Made by a program: the position numbers and the translations under genes. This document shows, piece by piece, positions 9,292 through 17,083 of a stretch of 64,000 nt of DNA (positions within the stretch are counted from its first letter, which is position 1; every line of letters begins with the position of its first letter). This stretch comes from Pseudomonadota bacterium (GTDB lineage Bacteria; Pseudomonadota; Gammaproteobacteria; Burkholderiales; Rhodocyclaceae). The notes under the pieces are model-generated. The model was given only the letters and a program-made list of their open reading frames with translations, was not told the DNA's origin and did no database searches. The DNA lies in assembly GCA_018241665.1 (NCBI GenBank), contig JAFEDK010000004.1:62001-126000 (forward strand), read 5' to 3'.

Positions 9292-9367
9292 GCCGGTGTA
9301 GCTCAGTTGGTAGAGCAGCGCACTTGTAATGCGAAGGTCGAGGGTTCGATTCCTTTCACCGGCACCA
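9292..9367 (+). tRNA. tRNA-Thr (TGT anticodon)
   Basis: A 76-nt cloverleaf: acceptor GCCGGTG pairs with CACCGGC, discriminator A, encoded CCA. The D-arm is AGCTCAGTTGGTAGAGC, the anticodon loop CTTGTAA gives TGT (9325-9327), and the T-arm carries GGTTCGATTCC. A TATAAT hexamer at 9186-9191 is a possible -10 element but lacks a good -35. Confidence 0.97.
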
Positions 9368-9482
9368 AGGGATTCAAGCGCTTGGGCCACTCCGCCGGGG
9401 TGGCCGCTTGCTTCGGCGGCATGTCTTGCCGCCATTCCGCCGATTCGGGAAGTCAAACGGGGCGCGTAGCCGACACACTGCA

Positions 9483-9629
9483 ATGCACGGGTTGATGGGA
9501 GTCATCGTCATCGTGGCCTGCGTCTGCGCAGCGCTGGCTGCCGCCGCATTCTTCTACAAGGACCTCAGGGACAGTCGCCGGGCGGAGACGCGCCGGCAGC
9601 AGCTGGTTTCCCGCCTGCGTCCGAAGTAG
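9483..9629 (+). CDS. Small single-pass membrane protein
   Basis: A 48-residue frame starting MHGLMGVIVIVACVCAAL: one hydrophobic helix of about 20 residues followed by a basic tail rich in arginine (KDLRDSRRAETRRQQ). It ends 27 bp before the SRAP gene on the same strand. There is no strong ribosome-binding site, and an in-frame ATG at 9495 is equally possible. The helix plus positive-inside tail makes it plausible as a small inner-membrane protein, but nothing identifies its function. Confidence 0.45.
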   Translation: MHGLMGVIVIVACVCAALAAAAFFYKDLRDSRRAETRRQQLVSRLRPK

Positions 9630-9656
9630 TCCGCGGGCCCGCCGCGGCAGATCTGC

Positions 9657-10283
9657 ATGTGTGCCAATTTTGCTCCCGCGACTCCGCAGCAGCTCGCGGC
9701 CTTTTCGCTGCCCCCTCCTGATTTCGCCTACGCCGAGGCCTTTCCCGGCTCCACCGTTCCGATCGTTACGAATTTCGCGCCGCGTACCTGGGTGCCGGCC
9801 TGTTTCGGACTGGTTCCCGCCTGGGCGAAAGACGACAGGATCGTCCGCTCCACCTACAACGCCCGAACCGAGACCCTCGCGGAGAAACCTTCGTTTCGCG
9901 ACGCATGGCGGCGCGGTCAGCTCTGCATCGTTCCGGCCGAGGCGCTTTACGAGCCGTGTTACGAGAGCGGCCGGGCCGTCCGCTGGCAGATCAGCCGGCA
10001 GAACGGGCGCCCGATGGGGCTCGCCGGTCTGTGGGAGCGGGCTGTGCAGCCGGATGGGCAGGTCGCTTGGTCGATGACCATGCTGACCGTCAATGCGGAT
10101 GGCCATGTCCTGTTCGGGCGCTTCCACAAGCCCGGGGATGAAAAGCGCGCTGTCGTGATGCTGCCGGACAGCGCCTGGGGAACGTGGCTTCGGGCGCGCT
10201 CGGCGGAGGAGGCGCGCGCCTTGCTGACGCTGGTCGGCCCGGATGGCCTCGCTGCCGTTCCGGCGCCCCGCGCCGGGCGCTGA
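9657..10283 (+). CDS. SRAP-family (YedK/HMCES-like) DNA-abasic-site protein
   Basis: A 208-residue SOS-response-associated peptidase family protein, which in YedK/HMCES crosslinks through Cys2 to abasic sites in single-stranded DNA and protects them. The mature N-terminus would be Cys2. Other expected active-site residues are visible: Asn68 (STYNARTET), Glu99 (EALYEP) and His157 (GRFHKPGDEKR). The opening MCANF replaces the usual MCGRF, and the histidine motif is FHKPGDEKR rather than the common HxRMP form, placing it in a divergent subgroup. It converges with the lipoprotein gene with one base between. Family assignment is good; DNA-crosslinking activity is inferred. Confidence 0.88.
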   Translation: MCANFAPATPQQLAAFSLPPPDFAYAEAFPGSTVPIVTNFAPRTWVPACFGLVPAWAKDDRIVRSTYNARTETLAEKPSFRDAWRRGQLCIVPAEALYEPCYESGRAVRWQISRQNGRPMGLAGLWERAVQPDGQVAWSMTMLTVNADGHVLFGRFHKPGDEKRAVVMLPDSAWGTWLRARSAEEARALLTLVGPDGLAAVPAPRAGR

Positions 10284-10284
10284 G

Positions 10285-11103
10285 TCAGGGGCGGACCCCC
10301 TGGAAGAACAGGCCGTTGCTGCGGGTCGTGTTGGGGGCCGCGATGAAGAACTGTTTGCTGGGAATGTCGTAGAAACCGATGCCGGCCAGGTTGTCACTGC
10401 CAAAGGGACAGCTGCTGCCCCGGAGCGTGAGGGACAGGTTGAACACATTGACCGCTCCGCGGGGCGTGGCCGTGCCGGACAGGTTGCACTCGGACTCGGC
10501 CACCACGCCGGTGACGGTGCCGTTGGCCTGCAGGGTCATGAAGGCGGACTGGCGGCCAGCCGCCGAGATGACGTTGCCCGCGTAGGTGCCGGTTGCCAGG
10601 CTGGCGCTCGCCGGCTGTTCGTAGACCGGGTTGTACTGGGCGGTGAAGGACTTCGTTTCACGGGTCGCATAGCTCAGTAGCCCGCGGAGGGATGACTTCG
10701 CGAAGTAACTGGCGGAAATGTCGAGCTGGGTGGCGCTCGAGCCGCTGAAGTTGAAGTCGACCGCCTCCTTCACCGTGAAGCTGCCGCTGTTGCTCTGGCC
10801 CGTGCCCGTGATCACCCCGTCGATCAGGGTCTTGTCGTCGCGTGCGGAGTACACCGCGTAGAAGCCACCATCGTTCAGGATCACGCCGTAGATGCTGGCG
10901 CCGGCGTCGCTGGTGCCGAACCACATGCCCTCCGCGGTATCCGGTGAGGTGACGAGGGATGGTCCCTGATTCCCGCTGCTACCGGTGCCGCCGGTGAGGC
11001 TGTCTCCACCGGTCGTTCCGCCCCCTCCGCCGCCTCCACAGGCGGCCAGGGACAGGGAAATGGAAAGGAGGAGGGGGCGCGAAGCCTTGATACGTCGGGG
11101 CAT
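10285..11103 (-). CDS. Secreted lipoprotein of unknown function
   Basis: A 272-residue lipoprotein. The signal peptide ends in a lipobox (SLAAC), followed by a flexible run of seven glycines and a Gly/Ser/Thr linker, then a beta-rich domain (MWFGTSDAGASIYGVILNDG at its start) that continues with strands around TGTYAGN, with two cysteines near the C-terminus. The ATG at 11103 is preceded by AGGAAC at a good distance, so it is preferred over an upstream in-frame ATG. Similar lipoproteins are common in Rhodocyclales, but I cannot name a function. It is divergent from the T2SS operon. Confidence 0.8.
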   Translation of the reverse strand: MPRRIKASRPLLLSISLSLAACGGGGGGGTTGGDSLTGGTGSSGNQGPSLVTSPDTAEGMWFGTSDAGASIYGVILNDGGFYAVYSARDDKTLIDGVITGTGQSNSGSFTVKEAVDFNFSGSSATQLDISASYFAKSSLRGLLSYATRETKSFTAQYNPVYEQPASASLATGTYAGNVISAAGRQSAFMTLQANGTVTGVVAESECNLSGTATPRGAVNVFNLSLTLRGSSCPFGSDNLAGIGFYDIPSKQFFIAAPNTTRSNGLFFQGVRP

Positions 11104-11473
11104 GGGCGTGTTCCTGTAAATCGGCCGGTGGGGTGTCCAGCCTGACGACACACAATTTTTCGGATGGCGGATTGTCCTTGAGCAGCGTGATGACAGAGGG
11201 TTATTCGGGGCACATCAAAGGTGTGGCGTATTACCGATGGATGTGCAGCCCGCTGCTGGAGGATTGGTTTCCGCGCCGCCGCGAGGTGCTCCAGTAAGCG
11301 TGCATTTGTGCTTCATCGCCGCCATCTCGAGCATTGCACCGGGTCTGGGCGGGACGTAGGATGGTCAGCGCGTGCCGCATTACCGCGTGGCGGCGCGTTG
11401 GCCGGTGGCATGCTGGCCAGCAGGGTGGTTCAGGGGACCGGGGCTGATGTTCTGGGTATTGCCGTCACTGCAC
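11104..11473. other. Intergenic region between lipoprotein and T2SS operon
   Basis: About 370 bases between divergent genes. I see no convincing gene. A weak -24/-12-like sequence (TGGCCGG-N4-ATGCT) lies at 11399-11414, 60 bp before the first T2SS start. Its match is partial, and in GC-rich DNA such matches arise by chance. No strong sigma-70 promoter stands out. Confidence 0.5.
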
Positions 11474-11935
11474 ATGAAAAATAATCGGGCTTCGTGCCCC
11501 ATGCGGGCACCCGGGGGTTTGGGCTGCCGGCGGCGGCCGGGGGGATTCACCCTGCTGGAGCTGCTGGTGGTGATGACCATCATCGGCCTGCTTGCCGGGT
11601 ATGTCGGGCCGAAATTCTTCTCCCACATCGGCAAGTCCGAGATCAAGGCCGCGCGCGCCCAGATCGATGGTTTCGAGAAGGCGCTCGACCAGTTCCGGCT
11701 CGACGTCGGGCGTTATCCGACGACCGAGGAAGGGCTCAAGGCGCTGGTCACCAAGCCGGCGGAGCTGCCACGCTGGGACGGACCCTACCTGCGCAAGGCG
11801 GTACCGAACGACCCCTGGGGCAAGCCCTATCAATATGTCCTGCCTGGCGAGCACGGGGAGTTCGACCTTTATTCCCTTGGCCGCGATGGCCAGCCCGGTG
11901 GTACTGGCGACGCGGCCGATATCGGCAACTGGTAG
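11474..11935 (+). CDS. gspG: T2SS major pseudopilin GspG
   Basis: A 153-residue pseudopilin. A basic leader ends in the cleavage motif G/FTLLE, followed by a hydrophobic helix (LLVVMTIIGLLAGYVGPKFF). The C-terminal domain has the GspG signature RYPTTEEGLKALV, then WDGPYL, the DPWGKPYQY turn and the calcium-site region YSLGRDGQPGG. The start at 11474 is one of two reasonable ATGs; 11501 would give a shorter leader. It is first in the T2SS operon, with gspF five bases downstream. It should be processed by a prepilin peptidase encoded elsewhere and polymerise into the periplasmic pseudopilus. Confidence 0.93.
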   Translation: MKNNRASCPMRAPGGLGCRRRPGGFTLLELLVVMTIIGLLAGYVGPKFFSHIGKSEIKAARAQIDGFEKALDQFRLDVGRYPTTEEGLKALVTKPAELPRWDGPYLRKAVPNDPWGKPYQYVLPGEHGEFDLYSLGRDGQPGGTGDAADIGNW

Positions 11936-11940
11936 GCGCC

Positions 11941-13119
11941 ATGCGATTCCGCATCAGGGCGGTCACGGCCGCCAACGTGATCGAGGACATCGAGCTCGAA
12001 GCCGTCGACGAGGCGGCGGCCCGCAGCCTGGCTGAGGCGCAGGGGCTCGGCGTGCTGTCGGCTACGCTGCTGCGGTCGGGCGCGGTGCGCGGCGGGCGTT
12101 TTCCGTTGCTGCTGCTGAACCAGGAACTGCTCGCGCTGCTGACGGCCGGCATTCCACTGGCCGAATCCCTGAGTGCGTTGGCCGAGAAGGAGACGCGGCC
12201 TGCCGTCCGGCAGGTGCTGGCGGTGCTGATCGCCGCGCTGCGCGAGGGACGGCCGCTGTCGGCAGCATTGGCGGCCCGGCCGGACTGCTTCCCCGAACTG
12301 TACGTCGCCACCATGCGTGCGGCGGAGCGGACCAGCGATCTGGCCCCCGCCCTGGGGCGCTACATCGCTTACCAGCGGCAGATCGAATTCGTGCGCGACA
12401 GGCTGGTTGCCGCGGCGCTCTATCCCCTGCTGCTGCTGCTGGTGGGGGCGGCCGTCATGCTCTTCCTGCTGGTGTATGTGGTGCCGCGTTTCGCCCGTGT
12501 CTTCGAGACTGTCGGCGGGGATTTGCCATGGCTGTCCCGCCTGCTGCTCGACTGGGGGCGCCTGGTGGAGGGGCGGGGCGACGTGCTGGCGGTGCTGGCC
12601 TGCGGCGGCGTGGCCGGGCTGCTTGCCTTGCTGCGCCGGCAGGACATCTGGGCGGCGCTGCTGGGGCTGGCCTGGCGGCTCCCGCGGGTTGGGGGGCAGT
12701 TGCGGGTGTTCGAGCTGGCTCGGCTATACCGGACCTTGGGCATGCTGCTGCGGGGAGGCATTCCGGCGGTCGCCGCGATGGGCATGGTGGAGGGGCTGCT
12801 GTCGCCGCGCCTGCGTGCGGGCGTGGGTGCGGCAGCGGCTGACATCCGTAACGGCGAGCGTTTCTCGGCTGCCCTGCAGCGCCACGCCCTCGCCACGCCG
12901 GTGGCCCTGCGCATGCTGGCGGTCGGCGAGCGGGCCGGCCAGCTCGGTGAAATGCTCGAACGGGCGGCCGAGTTCCACGAAGAGGAGAGCGCCCGCCAGC
13001 TGGAGGTCGTGACGCGGCTGGCCGGCCCGCTGCTGATGTTGATCGTCGCGATGGCCGTGGGGTTGGTGCTGGTGATGCTTTACCTGCCCATCTTCCAGGT
13101 TGCGGAGAGCATTCAATGA
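11941..13119 (+). CDS. gspF: T2SS inner-membrane platform protein GspF
   Basis: A 392-residue polytopic protein with two T2SSF domains. The N-terminal region (VIEDIELEAVDEAAARSLAE) is the typical cytosolic start of GspF. Three hydrophobic segments follow the usual pattern: about residues 160-185 (YPLLLLLVGAAVMLFLLVYVVPRF), a second near 215-235, and a C-terminal one (LLMLIVAMAVGLVLVMLYLPIF). The second domain carries the family motif ALRMLAVGERAGQLGEML. It is the inner-membrane platform that couples the GspE ATPase to pseudopilus assembly. It overlaps gspE by 4 bases (ATGA at 13116). Confidence 0.94.
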   Translation: MRFRIRAVTAANVIEDIELEAVDEAAARSLAEAQGLGVLSATLLRSGAVRGGRFPLLLLNQELLALLTAGIPLAESLSALAEKETRPAVRQVLAVLIAALREGRPLSAALAARPDCFPELYVATMRAAERTSDLAPALGRYIAYQRQIEFVRDRLVAAALYPLLLLLVGAAVMLFLLVYVVPRFARVFETVGGDLPWLSRLLLDWGRLVEGRGDVLAVLACGGVAGLLALLRRQDIWAALLGLAWRLPRVGGQLRVFELARLYRTLGMLLRGGIPAVAAMGMVEGLLSPRLRAGVGAAAADIRNGERFSAALQRHALATPVALRMLAVGERAGQLGEMLERAAEFHEEESARQLEVVTRLAGPLLMLIVAMAVGLVLVMLYLPIFQVAESIQ

Positions 13120-14798
13120 ACCGGGACGACGTCTTTTCCGGCGCGCCACCCTTCTCCCTCGACACCCTGGCCGAGGCCGCAGGGCTCGCCCGGCGTTCCG
13201 GCGGCAAGGTGGTGGACGTCCTGGCACGGGAGGCGGGGACGGATTTCCCGCAGCGCCTGGCCGCCACCACCGGGATCATGCCCCTCGATCACCGGACCCT
13301 GTTTGCGCTGGAGCCGGATTTCGCGGTTCTATCCTTCGACACCGCCCTGCGCCGGGAGGCCCTGGCCCTCCGCGATGAGAGGGGCAGGCTGAGCGTCGCG
13401 CTGGTCGATCCCTTCGACACGGATCTGGTGGACGGACTCGGGGCGAGCTTGGCCGAAGCCTTTCAGCTGCGCCTGGTGGACCGGGACGATCTGGCCGCCT
13501 GCCTGGCCCGCCACGAGGCGAACCACCGGGTGGTGGCCGAGCTGCTCGACGGCAGTGCGGCGGCCGGCGACGGCGGAGGCGAGGATCTGTCCCTCAGGCG
13601 CATTGCCGGCGATGCCAGCCCGGTCGTCAAACTGGTCAATTCCACCCTCTACGACGCCATCCAGCAAGGCGCCAGCGACATTCACCTGGAATGCGTGCCG
13701 GGCGGGCTGGTGGTCAAGTTCCGGGTGGACGGCGTGCTGGCGCGGGTTGGCGGGGTGCAGGGCGGCGAACTGGCGGAACAGGCGGTTTCCCGGCTCAAGG
13801 TGCTGGCCGAACTGGATATCGCCGAGCGCCGGATCCCCCAGGATGGGCGCTTCAAGGTCCAGGCCGGCGGCCGCGCGATCGATTTCCGGGTGTCCATCAT
13901 GCCCAGCATCCATGGCGAAGATGCCGTGCTGCGCATCCTCGACAAGGAACACCTGACCCGCGAGATGGCCGGTTTGACGCTGGATTCCCTGGGCTTCGAC
14001 GCGACGGTGCGCAGCCAGCTGCGGCGCATGGCCGGCGAGCCCTACGGCATGTTGCTGGTGACCGGGCCGACCGGGTCGGGCAAGACAACCAGCCTCTACG
14101 CGCTGCTGTCGGAAACCAATACCGGGCAGGACAAGATCGTCACCATCGAGGACCCGGTGGAGTACCAGCTGCCCGGCGTGCTGCAGATCCCGGTGAACGA
14201 GAAGAAGGGGCTGGGCTTCGCCCGTGGCCTGCGCTCCATCCTGCGCCACGATCCGGACAAGATCATGGTCGGCGAGATCCGCGACCCGGAAACCGCCGAA
14301 ATTGCCGTCCAGGCCGCCCTCACCGGCCACCTCGTGTTCACCACGGTGCATGCCAACAATGCCTTCGACGTGATCGGGCGCTTCATGCACATGGGGGTCG
14401 ATCCCTACAACCTGGTGGCTGCCCTCAACGGGGTGGTGGCCCAGCGCCTGGTGCGCATCAACTGCCCGGGCTGCGCCGTCGACGTGGCGGTGGCACCGGC
14501 GCTGCTTGACGCGTCGGGCCTCGGTGCCGACGGCGCGGCTGCGGGCTACCGCTTTCGTGCCGGCACGGGCTGTGGCCAGTGTCGCGGCTCGGGCTACCGC
14601 GGCCGGCGGGCGATCGCCGAGGTGTTGCTGCTCGACGACGAGTTGCGTGACCTGATCGTGGCGCGCGCGCCGCTGCGCCAGCTCAAGGAGCGCGTGCGGC
14701 AGCGCGGCTTCGTCAGCCTGCGCCAGGCAGGGCTGGCCCTGGTGCGTGAGGGGCTCACCACTTTGCAGGAGTTGAACCGTGTCACGTTTGTGGCCTGA
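13116..14798 (+). CDS. gspE: T2SS assembly ATPase GspE
   Basis: A 560-residue secretion ATPase that powers pseudopilus assembly from the cytosolic face. An N-terminal T2SSE_N domain (first 150 residues) precedes the catalytic core: Walker A GPTGSGKTT about residues 317-325, Asp box TIEDPVEYQ, Walker B region MVGEIRDPETAEIA near 385, and the His box TTVHANNAF. A four-cysteine zinc module (CPGC near 450, CGQC near 486) follows, typical of GspE and PilB. The start overlaps gspF, and the end overlaps the next gene by 20 bases. Confidence 0.96.
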   Translation: MNRDDVFSGAPPFSLDTLAEAAGLARRSGGKVVDVLAREAGTDFPQRLAATTGIMPLDHRTLFALEPDFAVLSFDTALRREALALRDERGRLSVALVDPFDTDLVDGLGASLAEAFQLRLVDRDDLAACLARHEANHRVVAELLDGSAAAGDGGGEDLSLRRIAGDASPVVKLVNSTLYDAIQQGASDIHLECVPGGLVVKFRVDGVLARVGGVQGGELAEQAVSRLKVLAELDIAERRIPQDGRFKVQAGGRAIDFRVSIMPSIHGEDAVLRILDKEHLTREMAGLTLDSLGFDATVRSQLRRMAGEPYGMLLVTGPTGSGKTTSLYALLSETNTGQDKIVTIEDPVEYQLPGVLQIPVNEKKGLGFARGLRSILRHDPDKIMVGEIRDPETAEIAVQAALTGHLVFTTVHANNAFDVIGRFMHMGVDPYNLVAALNGVVAQRLVRINCPGCAVDVAVAPALLDASGLGADGAAAGYRFRAGTGCGQCRGSGYRGRRAIAEVLLLDDELRDLIVARAPLRQLKERVRQRGFVSLRQAGLALVREGLTTLQELNRVTFVA

Positions 14799-16038
14799 GC
14801 GGATCCGCCTGCACATCGGCCCGGCCAGCCTGCGCGTGGGCCGGCGCGGACGGGCGGACCTGGAGCTGCCGCTGGCCGCGGACTGGCCGGCGAGCCTCGC
14901 GGCGCTGCCGGAGCTGCCCCGCCATGCTCACCTGGAGGTGCGAGTGGCCGACTGCCATGCGCGCTACTTCCGCATCCTGTGGCCGGCAGGCTTGCAGCGG
15001 GGCGAGCGGGACAGCTGGCTGCGCCATCGTTTCGTGGAGATCTTCGGCAATGCCGATGGCTGGCGCGTGCTGGCCGACCGGGATGCGGTGGTTCATCCCT
15101 GCCTGGCGCTGGCTTTGCCCACGGCGCTGCTAGCGGCGGTGGACGATTTTTCCGTGCAGCGGGGCATGAGGCTGCACAGCCTGTCGGCGGATTTTGTCGA
15201 CAGTTACAACCTCCTCGACGGTGGGCTGGCGGCCGATGGGGCGCTGGCCTGCGCGCGCGACGGGCGGCTGACTCTCGGCCTGTGGCAGGGCGGACGCTGG
15301 CTGGCCATCCGCAGCCTGGCCGGTGCCAGCGTGGCGGAGAGCCTGGCGGGCCTGCTGCCCCAACTGGCCGGGCGTGGCGAGCAGCCCGCGGGTGGCACGC
15401 TCTACCTCGCCGACGCCACGGGCGTCGCCGGGCTACCCGCCGGCTGGCAGGCCGAGGCCGTGGATGGGCGATCGTCCCCGCGGCGCTTCGGCCTGCGGCG
15501 GGCGCCGCCCCCGCTGGCGCTGGACTTCGCCCAGCGGGGGCCACGCCTCGGCTGGGTCGGCGCACTGATGCTGGCCGCCGGCGTCGCTGCGCTGGCTGGC
15601 GTGATGCACGAATACGAGGTGCTGGAAAACCAGCGTGACGAGGCGCTCCGGCGGGGGGAACGCTTCAGGCGGGCCATCGACCGGCAGGCCGGCTTGCGCC
15701 CGGCGGCGGCCGGAGTGGTGAGCGAACAGGAGCTGCGGCCGGCGCTGGGCGTGGCCCGCCTGCTGCGGCGGGACTGGCCCGGCGTCTTCGCGGCCCTCGA
15801 GGGGGCTGCCGACGATCCGGGCATCGCCGTTTTAGGCGTGGAGCTCGAAGGGCCGCGGGGGACCGTCAAGCTGATGGGTGAGGCACGCAACCTGCCGGAG
15901 GTCTTCGCCTTCGCTAGACGCCTGGAGGGGGCCGGTGGGCTGGCCGAAGTGCGCCTGGTGAGCTACGCCTTCCAGGCATCGGCCAGCGTGCCGAGCGTCG
16001 GTTTCACGCTGGCGGCCCGCTGGGAGGGCAGGCCATGA
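14779..16038 (+). CDS. T2SS GspL-like assembly protein (PilM/PilN-like fusion)
   Basis: A 419-residue protein whose first 250 residues are cytosolic and resemble the actin-like fold of GspL/PilM. A single transmembrane helix follows near residues 255-275 (LGWVGALMLAAGVAALAGVM), then a coiled-coil segment (YEVLENQRDEALRRGERF) and a PilN-like ferredoxin fold. That architecture is GspL, the protein linking the GspE ATPase to the inner-membrane platform. Sequence identity to classical GspL looks low, so the assignment rests on topology and position between gspE and the GspM-like gene. It overlaps both neighbours, by 20 and 4 bases. Confidence 0.78.
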   Translation: MSRLWPERIRLHIGPASLRVGRRGRADLELPLAADWPASLAALPELPRHAHLEVRVADCHARYFRILWPAGLQRGERDSWLRHRFVEIFGNADGWRVLADRDAVVHPCLALALPTALLAAVDDFSVQRGMRLHSLSADFVDSYNLLDGGLAADGALACARDGRLTLGLWQGGRWLAIRSLAGASVAESLAGLLPQLAGRGEQPAGGTLYLADATGVAGLPAGWQAEAVDGRSSPRRFGLRRAPPPLALDFAQRGPRLGWVGALMLAAGVAALAGVMHEYEVLENQRDEALRRGERFRRAIDRQAGLRPAAAGVVSEQELRPALGVARLLRRDWPGVFAALEGAADDPGIAVLGVELEGPRGTVKLMGEARNLPEVFAFARRLEGAGGLAEVRLVSYAFQASASVPSVGFTLAARWEGRP

Positions 16039-16598
16039 GCGCGCGGACGAAGATCCTGCTCACCGGCGCGCAAGAGTCCGCCGGCCGGGCATTCCGGCGG
16101 GCCGGCTGGGGGGGCGTGCTCGGTTTCGCGGTGCTGGTCTGCGCGTTGAGCTTCGATTACAGCGGCAATCGCGTACTGGAGGCCGAGGCCGAGTCCCTGG
16201 GGCAGGAGGCACAGGCGCTGGCCCGGCGGCTGCACCAGCCGGTTCGTCCGCAGGCGTCGGCGCGCCAGCGTCTGGAGGCGTTCTACGCGGGCTTTCCAAT
16301 CGGTACGACCTTGCCTGACCTGCTGGTGCGCCTGCATGGCCATGCCCAGGCCCGCGGCGTGGCACTCGAGCGGGCCGACTACCGGACGGCGGTCGAGGTG
16401 GGGACGCCGCTGGAACGGGTGAGTCTCGACTTGCCCGCCCGCGGCAGCTATCCGGTATTGCGAGCCTGGCTCGACGACCTCGTGGCGGAAATGCCCGAGC
16501 TGGCGCTGGAGTCGGTGTCCTTGCGCCGCGAGCGCATCGATGAGCCGCAGCTGGAAGCCCGCGTGCGGCTGGCATTCTTCCTGCGCAGGGCGCCATGA
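16035..16598 (+). CDS. T2SS GspM/PilO-like protein
   Basis: A 187-residue bitopic protein: short cytosolic N-terminus, one hydrophobic helix (GVLGFAVLVCALSFDY, about residues 27-43), a coiled-coil stretch (LEAEAESLGQEAQALARRL), then an alpha/beta periplasmic domain. Topology and location directly after the GspL-like gene fit GspM or PilO, which heterodimerise with GspL/PilN to form the inner-membrane assembly platform. It overlaps both neighbours by 4 bases. Family assignment is by architecture rather than by a strong motif. Confidence 0.74.
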   Translation: MSARTKILLTGAQESAGRAFRRAGWGGVLGFAVLVCALSFDYSGNRVLEAEAESLGQEAQALARRLHQPVRPQASARQRLEAFYAGFPIGTTLPDLLVRLHGHAQARGVALERADYRTAVEVGTPLERVSLDLPARGSYPVLRAWLDDLVAEMPELALESVSLRRERIDEPQLEARVRLAFFLRRAP

Positions 16599-17083
16599 AA
16601 CGCCAGCACATCCTGGGCGCAGCCCTGCTCCTGACACTGGTCGCCAGTTGGTGGGCCGCCGTTGTCGACGGCGACGAGGAGCGCGCTGGCATGCCAGCGC
16701 GGGGGCCGCGCGCCGCCGCGCCCGCGGCGAAGGCGGGCAGTGTTGGCGGCCTGGAACTGCTCGACCGGCGCCCGCCGCCGCTGCGGCGGGAGGGCGTGGC
16801 GGTGGACCTCTTCGCCGCGCGCAGCTTCGAGCCGCCGCCGCCCGCCGCGCCGCCACCACCTCCGCCAAGTGCCCCGGCGCTGCCTTTCCGTTATCTCGGC
16901 ATGCTCGAGGAGGATGGCCGCCAGCTGGCTTTCCTGGCCGAGGGGGACACGCTGCGGGTGCTGCATGCCGGCGAGCAGATGGATGCCCGCTACCGGGTGA
17001 CGGCGATCCGCCGTGATCGCATCGACTTCCTGTATCTCCCGCTCAACCAGATCCAGAGCCTCGCCACGGGGGCCGTGCCATGA
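16595..17083 (+). CDS. T2SS GspC/PilP-like periplasmic connector
   Basis: A 162-residue protein with an N-terminal membrane anchor (ILGAALLLTLVASWWAAVV), a proline-rich linker (PPPPAAPPPPPPSAP, about residues 76-90), and a small C-terminal beta domain (FRYLGMLEEDGRQLAFLAEG) that matches the homology-region fold of GspC and PilP. Such proteins connect the inner-membrane platform to the secretin. It sits immediately before the secretin gene, overlapping it by 4 bases, which is the expected place. It lacks a PDZ or long coiled-coil tail. Confidence 0.75.
   Translation: MKRQHILGAALLLTLVASWWAAVVDGDEERAGMPARGPRAAAPAAKAGSVGGLELLDRRPPPLRREGVAVDLFAARSFEPPPPAAPPPPPPSAPALPFRYLGMLEEDGRQLAFLAEGDTLRVLHAGEQMDARYRVTAIRRDRIDFLYLPLNQIQSLATGAVP

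Noticed and set aside
9384-9404. GGCCAC / GTGGCC hairpin after tRNA-Thr
   Set aside because: Short stem with no T-run; not convincing as a terminator.
11399-11414. TGGCCGG-N4-ATGCT before gspG
   Set aside because: Right spacing but three to four mismatches; in a GC-rich region this is within chance, so I list it only as a note in the intergenic entry.
11221-11484. Short open frame before gspG
   Set aside because: No ribosome-binding site, no domain, and it overlaps the gspG start region; likely non-coding.
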